Positions 1 to 5,666 of a DNA stretch of 6,212 nt are shown here, one piece after another (position 1 is the stretch's first letter; the number at the start of each line of letters is the position of its first letter). Position numbers and translations under genes: made by a program. The stretch covers positions 1 to 6,212 of the forward strand of contig CAZVCJ010000216.1 of NCBI GenBank assembly GCA_964625745.1. The letters are read 5' to 3'. The notes under the pieces are model-generated. The model searched no databases and was not told where the DNA came from. It was given only the letters and a program-made list of their open reading frames with translations. Source of the stretch: CAZVCJ01 sp964625745. Lineage in GTDB: Bacteria; Chloroflexota; Anaerolineae; VGOG01.

Positions 1-500
1 TACATCAATACACCTTCGGCCAGAAAGAGAAAGGGGCGCTGGCGATGCGCGCTCACCGCGTCCAGCCAGGCGTTGTCGAACGCTGAGTAGCCCAGCAGAT
101 GATATCGCTCCCTTTCGCTGCCGATGAACTTCCGGCGCAGCTCGATGACCTCCGGCAAATCCAGGTCGTACCACTCCACCCGGCCATTGTCCACGCGCTC
201 GAAGCGCGAATCGAGGCCACACCCGATATGGACAACGACCGCCTCTGGATGGCGGGCCAAAAAACCCCGCGTGTAGCGGTCGAACTCAAGGTTGCGCAGG
301 ATCACCGTCACCTTATCGTCTTCATCCATCTTGATCTGCCTGACCCGGTCGAAGTCGTAGCTCATCTGCGTGACCAGGGCCACGGCTTTCTCATCTTTGA
401 TTAGGGCATCCGGGCGCTGCGATTCCATCGCCCGGATGTAGAGCGTCATGAGCAAGGTCTCAGCCACACCGCTCAGGCCTTGATGTGTAGCCTCGGGCAT
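1..500 (-). CDS. TcmP/LCM-type SAM-dependent methyltransferase, N-terminal part (cut by window edge)
   Basis: Class I SAM-dependent O-methyltransferase of the leucine carboxyl methyltransferase / TcmP group (COG3315-like), predicted cytoplasmic; the substrate is unknown. Reading from ATG at 500, 166 codons stay open to the window edge, so the C-terminus is missing only because the window ends. The visible part holds the family hallmarks: a SAM-binding motif I (VVVHIGCGLDSRFERVD), the acidic YDLDLPEVIELRR strand, and FLFLAEGVLMY near the edge. GGAG at 507-510 sits 6 nt before the ATG. Only 10 nt separate it from the stop of the upstream paralogue at 511, so the two are co-transcribed. It aligns to that paralogue with a single one-codon length difference and about three quarters identity by eye. 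Identity is highest from the SAM-binding region onward, and the stretch around residues 45-78 is much more divergent. The family call is firm; the function is not. Confidence 0.88.
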   Translation of the reverse strand, partial: MPEATHQGLSGVAETLLMTLYIRAMESQRPDALIKDEKAVALVTQMSYDFDRVRQIKMDEDDKVTVILRNLEFDRYTRGFLARHPEAVVVHIGCGLDSRFERVDNGRVEWYDLDLPEVIELRRKFIGSERERYHLLGYSAFDNAWLDAVSAHRQRPFLFLAEGVLM

Positions 501-510
501 GTTGGTCTCC

Positions 511-1323
511 TTAGAGTTGGTAGTGAAAAACGCCTATCGTCTCGGTGAAAAATGGAATATGGCGCACCAATAGAGCACGGCCCAGACGCGGCTCAGGGTA
601 CTGGAAGGGGAATCGTTCATCGAGCAGGCGGATGCCGTCACTCCATCGTTCGAGGTCTTTGCCGTCTTTCAGAGCCCAGTGACTGCGGGCGCCGACTTTG
701 GTAAGGGTGACCCTGAGGTTGTTCGCCCAGCTGAGGAACGGCGAAAATCCATCGAAGACCAGCTCCGCGCCTGAGAAATGCTCCTTGAGTGTCAGCACCA
801 ACGACTTGACCTGGGCTTCCTCCAGGTACATCAAAACACCTTCGGCCAGAAAGAGAAAAGGACGTTGGCGATGAGCGCTCATCTCATTTAGCCAGGCGCT
901 GTCGAGCACTGAGCAGCCCAGCAAGTGGTAGCGTGCTCTTTCTCCGCCGATGAGCTTCCGGCGTAGCTCGATGACTTCCGGCAGATCCAGGTCATACCAC
1001 TCGACCTGGCCATTATCCACGCGCTCGAAGCGCGTATCGAGGCCGCATCCAATATGGACAACGACCGCCTCCGGGTGGCGGGCCAGGAAATCCCGTGCGT
1101 GGCAGTCGAACTCCCGGCTGCGCAGGATGGTAGCGACCTGGCTGTAGTCTTCGATTTTGGCCAGCTTACCCCGCAAGAAATCCTGATCCATCTGGCGGAC
1201 CAGCACCTCGGCTCTCTCGTCTTTGATGAGGGCATCGGGACGTTGCGATTCAAAGGCTCGAATGGCGAGGACGATCAGCAACGTTTCAGTCACGCCGCTC
1301 AGGTCTTGATAAGTCGTCTTCAT
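511..1323 (-). CDS. TcmP/LCM-type SAM-dependent methyltransferase
   Basis: Complete 270-residue methyltransferase of the leucine carboxyl methyltransferase / tetracenomycin TcmP group. Such enzymes transfer a methyl group from SAM to a carboxyl or hydroxyl oxygen; the substrate here cannot be told from sequence. Motif I is VVHIGCGLDTRFERVD (about residues 88-103), followed by YDLDLPEVIELRR (110-122) with the acidic residues expected to hold SAM, and FLFLAEGVLMYLEE (156-169), a strong signature of this group. The length is normal for the family. The ATG at 1323 overlaps the TGA of the upstream membrane methyltransferase by 4 nt (ATGA), and the nearest purine-rich stretch (AGGAAGG) is about 11 nt away, so translational coupling is likely. 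It is followed after 10 nt by a tandem paralogue. Alternative: a housekeeping carboxyl methyltransferase without any natural-product link. Confidence 0.9.
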   Translation of the reverse strand: MKTTYQDLSGVTETLLIVLAIRAFESQRPDALIKDERAEVLVRQMDQDFLRGKLAKIEDYSQVATILRSREFDCHARDFLARHPEAVVVHIGCGLDTRFERVDNGQVEWYDLDLPEVIELRRKLIGGERARYHLLGCSVLDSAWLNEMSAHRQRPFLFLAEGVLMYLEEAQVKSLVLTLKEHFSGAELVFDGFSPFLSWANNLRVTLTKVGARSHWALKDGKDLERWSDGIRLLDERFPFQYPEPRLGRALLVRHIPFFTETIGVFHYQL

Positions 1324-1922
1324 TTCGGGAAAAACCTTCCTGTCCTTTGCATGTATGCTTTGTATTCCTCCCCAAACTCCTCGATCATCATTTGCTCTTC
1401 CTTGGGGACGCGGGCAAATAAGCCGGCGATCATCGCCACTGCCAAGACTACAAAGACCCAGTTGGCGGTCACCAGGGCAAGGCTTGTCCCATAGCCGATC
1501 ATAGCCGTGTAGAGCGGGTGGCGTATCCGGGCATAGGGCCCTGTGGTTACCAGGTGGTGCTCCTCACGCAATTGTAGTTGGGGTGACCACTCCTTCCCCA
1601 GTGCAACCTGAGTCCATACCCAAAACCCCAGACTGGCTAGTCCCAGGGCAAACCCCACCCAGCGTAGCCAGCCCGGAAATGGGACGGATAGCACCTCCAT
1701 CCAGGGCGGATTGATGGCGTATAGCGCCAGCCAGGCGAGCAGGAGAAAGAACAACAGAACCCGAACGGCGAACATTCCCCGTCCTTCCCGCTCAATGGCT
1801 TGACGGTCGGGCATCACCCGCTCCCCAGCGCGACTAACCCGGAGCGCAAAGTATATCCGCATAACAAACACCCCTCCGAACAGAACCCAGAAGGCGACAC
1901 GAAAGACCGATTCTGTGGTCAT
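1320..1922 (-). CDS. ICMT/PEMT-type integral membrane methyltransferase
   Basis: A 200-residue membrane protein of the isoprenylcysteine carboxyl methyltransferase / phospholipid N-methyltransferase superfamily. These enzymes methylate lipid-linked or hydrophobic substrates at the membrane with SAM. About five hydrophobic helices are visible (roughly residues 8-26, 52-70, 83-104, 137-152, 153-170). The conserved C-terminal cofactor-binding region is present: LVTTGPYARIRHPLYT (124-139), then PKEEQMMIEEFGEEYKAYMQRTGRFFP (173-199), whose paired glutamates and Y..Y..R..RF.P ending are typical. AAGGAGG at 1931-1937 lies 8 nt before the ATG at 1922, a strong ribosome binding site. The 3' end overlaps the next methyltransferase gene by 4 nt. 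The gene starts 33 nt after the R' box of the candidate attC site. The substrate is unknown; bacterial members are often annotated only by fold. Confidence 0.87.
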   Translation of the reverse strand: MTTESVFRVAFWVLFGGVFVMRIYFALRVSRAGERVMPDRQAIEREGRGMFAVRVLLFFLLLAWLALYAINPPWMEVLSVPFPGWLRWVGFALGLASLGFWVWTQVALGKEWSPQLQLREEHHLVTTGPYARIRHPLYTAMIGYGTSLALVTANWVFVVLAVAMIAGLFARVPKEEQMMIEEFGEEYKAYMQRTGRFFPK

Positions 1923-1955
1923 GGGATTATCCTCCTTCGTGCTTGTAGAAAAGCG

Positions 1956-2082
1956 GCCTAACGGTGTGACTCAGCGGCAGCGGCAGGGCGAGCGAGACAC
2001 CTTTGCCATTATCGCGCACTTCTCGCAAGCCGACGCTTACCACCAGCGGCGGAGCCACTGTCCGCTGGAGCTGGTGTTGGGC
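1956..2082 (-). other. attC: candidate integron attC recombination site (127 bp)
   Basis: Read on the minus strand, the site opens with R'' GCCCAAC (2082-2076, matching RYYYAAC) and closes with R' GTTAGGC (1962-1956, matching GTTRRRY). Inside are L'' (about 2069-2058) and L' (1980-1971). On the plus strand, which is the attC bottom strand that recombines, TCAGCGG CAG at 1971-1980 pairs with CTG t CCGCTG g A at 2058-2069. This leaves two unpaired bases on the L'' arm: T at 2061 and G at 2067/2068. With G at 2068 they are six nucleotides apart, the identity and spacing of the two extrahelical bases that IntI uses to choose the strand. Unpaired spacers lie between the R and L boxes, and GGC/GCC extends the stem. 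The length falls within the known attC range (about 57-141 bp). Caution: CAGCGG-like words are frequent here and could support other hairpins. The site lies 45 nt after the stop of the upstream methyltransferase, where a cassette attC should be. Confidence 0.66.
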
Positions 2083-2967
2083 AGCGCGTATCTTGATTTC
2101 GCCTGGACAACGGTCGCGCAGTTCCCCTCAGGGCTTTCTGAAGGTGAGGCAATACATGTTGCCTTTGGCAAAGTCCCTTGCATGTACGTCTCTCATCCCC
2201 TCTGGAATCAGTCCAACGGGGGCTGAAAACCTTTCGCCATGCTCCTGCAACCACTTTCTCACACTTGGCATCCAGGCGATAGATTCCATCAGTTTGGCAG
2301 TCTCATCAACAATCACGATCTTGGCCCCTGCTCTCGCCACCCGGATCATTTCGCAGATGGACTTGGCCGGGTCATTGAAAGCATTGATTCCGCCGATGTG
2401 GAAAACTGAATCGAACGACTCATCACGCAGAGGCAGTTCTTCAGCATTGCCCAGAATCAACTCTGCTTCTCGCTGCCACCGCTTCAGATTCCTCTGGCAT
2501 CTTTTCAGCATTCCCCAGGAGAGGTCCAACCCAAAGTAAGCTGCCTTCACCGGCAGGTAGTGAAGGTTCGCCCCCGTGCCAATTGACACCTCTAACACGC
2601 GGTCGCCGTCCTGTACCTCCAGTTCCCGCAAATACTCTCCGCGGAAGCGCTCTTCTCCCCCGCCTGCCAGGTACGCAAACAGCTTGATACCGGCATCGTA
2701 GAGCCCCGCAACTCTGTTGTAGATCCCTTGATACCGCTGGTTGAATCCGGAGACTTTCGATTCATCCAGCAAGAGGGGAATTCCGTCACGTACAGGAAAT
2801 CTTTCCCCGGAATGAACACCGACCAGTACTTCCTGTGCACTTCCATCGGACCCTGGCACAGAGGCCAGGCACAACGGTTCGTGTGTTCCAGGCCTGCACA
2901 GCAGCGAGACGGTTTCAGGTTTCATCATTCGTCCTCCTGTGTCTTGGACTCAAGGCAAGCTGCCCAA
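1962..2967 (-). mobile_element. candidate integron gene cassette carrying one methyltransferase
   Basis: A cassette integrated by IntI starts with its own TTRRRY half of the core site and ends at the G before the next TTRRRY. Here the 5' boundary would be G/TTGGGC (2968/2967-2962) and the 3' boundary G/TTAGGC (1962/1961). The 5' core GTTGGGC is the exact reverse complement of the R'' box GCCCAAC of the attC at the other end. The R' now following that attC is GTTAGGC, one base off. This is expected because R'' and the cassette's leading TTRRRY form one palindromic site in the circular cassette. The element holds a single ORF in the normal orientation, a 38-nt leader with a ribosome binding site, and no obvious promoter of its own. 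No second attC or intI gene is visible, so it may be a lone cassette at a secondary G/TT site or the end of an array that continues beyond the window. Confidence 0.55.
2128..2928 (-). CDS. class I SAM-dependent methyltransferase (Methyltransf_11/UbiE-like)
   Basis: A 266-residue soluble methyltransferase. Residues 9-54 look like a Trm112/YbaR-type N-terminal module (LLCRPGTHEPL ... GERFPVRDGIPLLLDE), but only isolated cysteines (11 and 20) remain instead of paired CxxC zinc ligands. The catalytic Rossmann fold follows: motif I VLEVSIGTGANL (111-122), YFGLDLSWGML (131-141) for the ribose-binding acidic residue, LGNAEELPLRDESFDSVF (159-176) for the adenine contact and post-motif acidic loop, then FNDPAKSICEMIRVARAGAKIVIVDE. 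The overall form resembles UbiE/COQ5-like enzymes; the substrate is unknown. Two adjacent ATGs are possible. GGAGG at 2933-2937 is 4 nt from the ATG at 2928 and 7 nt from that at 2925, so the second may be the true start (265 residues). The gene is the sole ORF inside the candidate cassette and is followed by the attC-like site. Confidence 0.87.
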   Translation of the reverse strand: MMKPETVSLLCRPGTHEPLCLASVPGSDGSAQEVLVGVHSGERFPVRDGIPLLLDESKVSGFNQRYQGIYNRVAGLYDAGIKLFAYLAGGGEERFRGEYLRELEVQDGDRVLEVSIGTGANLHYLPVKAAYFGLDLSWGMLKRCQRNLKRWQREAELILGNAEELPLRDESFDSVFHIGGINAFNDPAKSICEMIRVARAGAKIVIVDETAKLMESIAWMPSVRKWLQEHGERFSAPVGLIPEGMRDVHARDFAKGNMYCLTFRKP

Positions 2968-2973
2968 CTCTTG

Positions 2974-2979
2974 ATTATA
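2974..2979 (-). promoter_or_regulatory. possible -10 box just upstream of the cassette boundary
   Basis: A perfect TATAAT on the minus strand overlaps the permease stop codon and lies 6 bp before the G of the GTTGGGC core. If used, transcription would start at about the cassette boundary and run into the class I methyltransferase. No good TTGACA-like -35 element lies 16-18 bp upstream and there is no TG extension, so this may be chance. Confidence 0.25.
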
Positions 2980-3847
2980 CGGAATGTCGGGAAACACCCG
3001 TGGCAGCCCTGCAGCGAAAAGGCAACGATGGCAGCCGCCAGCCGCCCTCCCCGCCCACGCGGATGTCGCGCCGCTGGAAGCGCCACCAAGCCAGCAGCGC
3101 GAAGGCCGCCGACACGGCCAGCAGGCCGGCCAGCCAACCCCAGTTCAACTCAGTGATGGCGTCGCCGCCCTGGTAGTACTGCAGCGGGGTGAACTCGATA
3201 AACGACTTGAGGCTTTCGTTCAGGTTGGACAGCCCGATGAGGAGATAGTTGGCGATCAGGAGTCCTCCGCTGATCATGCCAGCGATGCGGCCTGAGGGCA
3301 ACACGATGCTGAGCAGTAGCGCCAAGGTGCCGAAGAGGAGCAGTTCGGCAAACAGGGGCAGGAAGGGCTTCAGGAGTTCGATCCAGGAGAGGTCCAGGCC
3401 AGAGCTTCCGGAGGGAATGAACCAGCTCAAATAGCCTACTAGCAGGATCACCACCGTGGCGGCCACGTATCCCAGCAGCCGGCCCCAGAAGAGCGCGGTG
3501 CGGCTGACGGGATGGGCCATCACCAGATCCAGGATGCCCTTTTCTTCGTCGCCAACCAACAGACTGGCACACGCGGCGACGGCAAAGATACCGATGATGA
3601 CCGTCATATAGTTGAAGTAGTAAAGACCAACGTAGCCCTTGGGAGTGGTGATAGCCAGAAAGTCGGCGTCGCCAAAGAAGGCCATCAGCTCTGGAGGATA
3701 GCTGGCTATGAGTTCCTGGAAGCCCTCTATGCCGACGATGGAATCGTAGAGAGACACCATCAGCACGCCATACAGGGTCAGGCCAATTCCCCAACCAATC
3801 ATCTGGCCGCGCATGCGCCGCAGGGTGTGTTTGAATTCTGCGAACAT
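2975..3847 (-). CDS. ABC-2 type transporter permease subunit
   Basis: A 290-residue inner-membrane permease that should form a dimeric channel with the ATPase encoded just upstream. Six hydrophobic helices are visible (about residues 18-35, 79-98, 122-142, 161-183, 187-206, 236-256). The loop after helix 2 carries LVGDEEKGILDLVMAHPVSRTALFWGR (97-123), the EExxGxLxxxxxxPxSR motif typical of ABC-2 permeases, where it couples to the ATPase. The start chosen is ATG at 3847: GGAGG at 3857-3861 is 9 nt upstream, and the ATG follows the ATPase stop by 1 nt. A longer reading from 3868 would add seven residues overlapping the ATPase and has no better ribosome site. The C-terminal tail after WWRFQRRDIRVGGEGGWRLP is basic and unstructured-looking. 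The exported substrate cannot be read from the sequence; drug, lipid or peptide export is typical for the class. Confidence 0.9.
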   Translation of the reverse strand: MFAEFKHTLRRMRGQMIGWGIGLTLYGVLMVSLYDSIVGIEGFQELIASYPPELMAFFGDADFLAITTPKGYVGLYYFNYMTVIIGIFAVAACASLLVGDEEKGILDLVMAHPVSRTALFWGRLLGYVAATVVILLVGYLSWFIPSGSSGLDLSWIELLKPFLPLFAELLLFGTLALLLSIVLPSGRIAGMISGGLLIANYLLIGLSNLNESLKSFIEFTPLQYYQGGDAITELNWGWLAGLLAVSAAFALLAWWRFQRRDIRVGGEGGWRLPSLPFRCRAATGVSRHSV

Positions 3848-3848
3848 G

Positions 3849-4763
3849 TTAGCTTGCCTCCTTGTCACCGGCCTCGTAGTAGGCCAGGAAGATTTCTTCT
3901 AGCGAAGAACGTTCGGTCTCGAAATCACTCACCGGGAAAGCGGCCACCGCTTTGATGAGATCGTCCATCTCGCCTTCTACTTGCAACAGCACGCTTGTGC
4001 TATCATCCTGGGATAGCACCACCACGCCAGGTACGTTCGACAGCGGGCCGATGTCCACCGGCTGCTTGAAGCGGATTCTGGCCCGGTGCAGGGCGCGGTT
4101 GATGAGCGAGGCAGTCTCAGCCACCTCCACGATCACACCCTCCCGAATAATCGCCACCCGCTCTGCCACTATCTCCACCTCGCTCATGATGTGGGAGGAA
4201 AAGAAGACCGTGGCACCATCGGCCCGGGCCTCCTTGAGCAGACGGTAGACTTCGTGCTGCATCAGCGGGTCGAGGCCGAGCGTCGGCTCGTCCAGCAGGA
4301 GCAGTTGCGGGCGATGCATCAGGGCTTGCACGATGCCGACCTTTTGTTTGTTCCCGTGTGACAGGTTCTTAATAGCGGGCTTGAGAGGGAGATCAAAACG
4401 CTTGGTGAGTTGCCGCACAAATCCCCAATCCACCTTGTTTCCGCGCAGGGAGATGAAATAGCGTAGCGCGCCTTCGACTGACATGTTGGGATCCAATTGC
4501 AGTTCGCCGGGCAGGTAGCCCGTGTGCGCGTGCACCTCCACTGGCTCGGCCTGGGGGTCTATGCCCAGCACCCGCACAGCGCCGCCGTCGGGGCGGATGA
4601 GGTCCAGCAGGCAGCGAATGGTGGTGGTTTTGCCGGCGCCGTTCGGGCCGAGATAGCCAAATATCTCGCCGCGCCGCACCTCCAGGTCAACGCCTCGCAG
4701 CGCCCGAACTTTGCCGTAGGACTTGGTCAGCCCCTGGGTCATCAAAGCGATTTTCTCAGACAT
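3849..4763 (-). CDS. ABC transporter ATP-binding protein (ABC-2 exporter ATPase)
   Basis: A 304-residue cytoplasmic ATPase that powers the adjacent permease. ATP-binding elements in order: Walker A GPNGAGKTT (39-47), signature LSHGNKQK (134-141, a variant of LSGGQ common in this subfamily), Walker B LLLLDEPTLGLDP (154-166) with Asp158 and Glu159, and the H-loop His191 in FFSSHIMSEVE. The segment where a Q-loop glutamine is expected reads GYLPGEL (82-88), with no obvious Gln. The C-terminal region (about 220-304) is the regulatory extension found in DrrA/NatA-like ATPases, ending EIFLAYYEAGD. The start is set at ATG 4763 because AAGGAGG (4769-4775) lies 5 nt before it and MSEKIALMTQGLTKSYG is a normal N-terminus. 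The frame is open upstream to 4871, but that part runs antiparallel over the regulator gene in the same direction and lacks homology-like content. It shares an operon with the regulator (31-nt gap) and the permease (1-nt gap). Confidence 0.94.
   Translation of the reverse strand: MSEKIALMTQGLTKSYGKVRALRGVDLEVRRGEIFGYLGPNGAGKTTTIRCLLDLIRPDGGAVRVLGIDPQAEPVEVHAHTGYLPGELQLDPNMSVEGALRYFISLRGNKVDWGFVRQLTKRFDLPLKPAIKNLSHGNKQKVGIVQALMHRPQLLLLDEPTLGLDPLMQHEVYRLLKEARADGATVFFSSHIMSEVEIVAERVAIIREGVIVEVAETASLINRALHRARIRFKQPVDIGPLSNVPGVVVLSQDDSTSVLLQVEGEMDDLIKAVAAFPVSDFETERSSLEEIFLAYYEAGDKEAS
3857..3861 (-). promoter_or_regulatory. ribosome binding site deciding the permease start
   Basis: GGAGG on the minus strand lies inside the last codons of the ATPase, 9 nt before the ATG at 3847. 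It selects the 290-residue permease over the seven-residue-longer reading. Confidence 0.8.
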
Positions 4764-4768
4764 TAGCA

Positions 4769-4775
4769 CCTCCTT
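4769..4775 (-). promoter_or_regulatory. ribosome binding site deciding the ATPase start
   Basis: AAGGAGG, a full Shine-Dalgarno match, lies 5 nt before the ATG at 4763 in the 31-nt gap after the regulator. It fixes the ATPase start and rules out the 36-residue upstream extension. Confidence 0.88.
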
Positions 4776-4794
4776 CAAAGAATGATGAACTCGG

Positions 4795-5607
4795 CTAGTT
4801 GCCGATGTGACTCTCCAGGGCACGAGCGAACAACTCCCGATCCTCTTCTTGGATAATCTCCAAGGCCTCATCTCCTAGTAGAGCCAGAATCTGGGGAAGA
4901 TACAAATCTGTTCGCAAGTGATGCTCAGCGATGAAGACGAGAAGAGGGCTGCTGGTCCAGGAAGCCCGCGCCTGAGTTGCGGTCAGCCATTCAGCGACCA
5001 GTACTTCCTCCCCGTCAATGACCAGGATCAGCCCCAGCCCTCGGGCCTGACCAAGGGTCTGCTCGGCCACGCGAGCGACGACCACCTGAGCGCCTGGCAG
5101 ATCGAGGTCGGTCGTCGTATAGATCACCACTCGCACCCCTTGCTCTATCGCTTCCCCCAGCGCAGGCTGCAAAGTCGGGAACGTGGCCGGCAAGAGGGCC
5201 AGGTAGACTCGGGCCTTGGCCTGGTCAATCATCTCCATCGCCTTGGCCATGATGTTCTCGTGGCCTTCAATGTTCCAAACGTATTCGAGATCGGGAGCTG
5301 ATGTAAGGGCAGCCAGGTCATCCTTGAGGGAGACGATGAGCTCTTCGTGGTCACGGCGGAGCTGATCGAGGAACTCCGCTGCTGGAACCGGCGAGTACTT
5401 GGTGGAACCGCCAGTTCGCAGCGTCATAGCCGCCCCACGAGCGATGAGCTTGCCTACGACCTCGTAAATCATGGAGCGAGGGACGCCAGAGAGCTTGGAG
5501 AGTTGGTACCCCGTGATGGGACTCTCCCTGAGTAGAGCTAGATAGGCCTTGGCCTCGTACTCCGAGAAGCCGATTTTCACCAACTTGTCAATAGAATCGT
5601 CGCTCAT
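4795..5607 (-). CDS. TrmB-family transcriptional regulator
   Basis: A 270-residue DNA-binding regulator. Residues 1-75 form a TrmB-type winged helix-turn-helix: IDKLVKIGFSEYEAKAYLALL (6-26) is the classic opening, followed by GYQLSKLSGVPRSMIYEVVGKLIARGAA (33-60) as the recognition helices and a wing. A charged linker helix (about 78-103) precedes a C-terminal effector/dimerisation domain (about 108-240), which ends EHHLRTDLYLPQILALLGDE, a common ending in TrmB-like proteins. In TrmB proper this domain binds sugars; the ligand here is unknown. The ATG at 5607 is preferred for its normal N-terminus, but the purine stretch GAGGAG abuts it with about 1 nt spacing. An in-frame GTG at 5616 would add MRR, also without a clear ribosome site, so the start is uncertain by three residues. 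First gene of the operon with the ABC ATPase and permease, directly behind a strong promoter and a tandem repeat, which suggests autoregulation. Confidence 0.92.
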   Translation of the reverse strand: MSDDSIDKLVKIGFSEYEAKAYLALLRESPITGYQLSKLSGVPRSMIYEVVGKLIARGAAMTLRTGGSTKYSPVPAAEFLDQLRRDHEELIVSLKDDLAALTSAPDLEYVWNIEGHENIMAKAMEMIDQAKARVYLALLPATFPTLQPALGEAIEQGVRVVIYTTTDLDLPGAQVVVARVAEQTLGQARGLGLILVIDGEEVLVAEWLTATQARASWTSSPLLVFIAEHHLRTDLYLPQILALLGDEALEIIQEEDRELFARALESHIGN

Positions 5608-5620
5608 TCTCCTCACACTT

Positions 5621-5660
5621 TAGGAGTTAGCATTATAACTTAGGCGTTAGTCTTATAACT
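5621..5660 (-). repeat. two tandem 20-bp repeats, candidate operator
   Basis: Plus-strand units 5621-5640 and 5641-5660 abut exactly and match at 17 of 20 positions (TAGGnGTTAGnnTTATAACT). Each unit contains an imperfect dyad, GTTA-6 nt-TAAC (about 5626-5639 and 5646-5659). The 20-bp period puts both dyads on about the same face of the helix. The pair lies immediately downstream of the -10 box, covering about +1 to +40 of the predicted transcript, where bound protein would block transcription. The TrmB-type regulator encoded next is the obvious candidate ligand. The 5632-5637 segment also reads TATAAT on the minus strand and could be a second -10 box. Confidence 0.72.
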
Positions 5661-5666
5661 ACGTAT

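Noticed and set aside
53..1253. Similar minus-strand out-of-frame ORFs at 53-289 and 888-1253 with conserved translations
   Set aside because: Their likeness to each other comes from the tandem methyltransferase paralogues they lie in, read in a wrong frame; the translations are Ser/Arg/Trp-rich with no recognisable domain.
2009..2254. Minus-strand 81-residue ORF running from within the class I methyltransferase across the attC-like region
   Set aside because: Its first half is the methyltransferase in another frame and the rest is Arg-rich translation of the attC-like stem; no domain or ribosome site supports it.
1915..2539. Plus-strand ORFs over the attC-like region and the class I methyltransferase
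   Set aside because: They run antisense to genes with clear domains, have no ribosome binding site of note and show no recognisable protein content.
2740..2750. GTTGAAT (GTTRRRY match) on the plus strand as a further integron core
   Set aside because: It lies within the methyltransferase coding region, has no RYYYAAC partner with L boxes, and a 7-base degenerate match is expected several times by chance in a window this size.
2925..3295. Minus-strand 70-residue and plus-strand Arg/Ala/Pro-rich ORFs across the permease 3' end
   Set aside because: Low-complexity shadows of a GC-rich coding end; codon content fits the permease frame.
4764..4871. 36-residue N-terminal extension of the ABC ATPase
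   Set aside because: It would overlap the regulator gene, has no family-like content, and a full Shine-Dalgarno sits right before the internal ATG at 4763.
5621..5660. The two 20-bp units as a minimal CRISPR or iteron array
   Set aside because: There are only two copies with no spacer between them, placed right at a promoter start; an operator explains them better.
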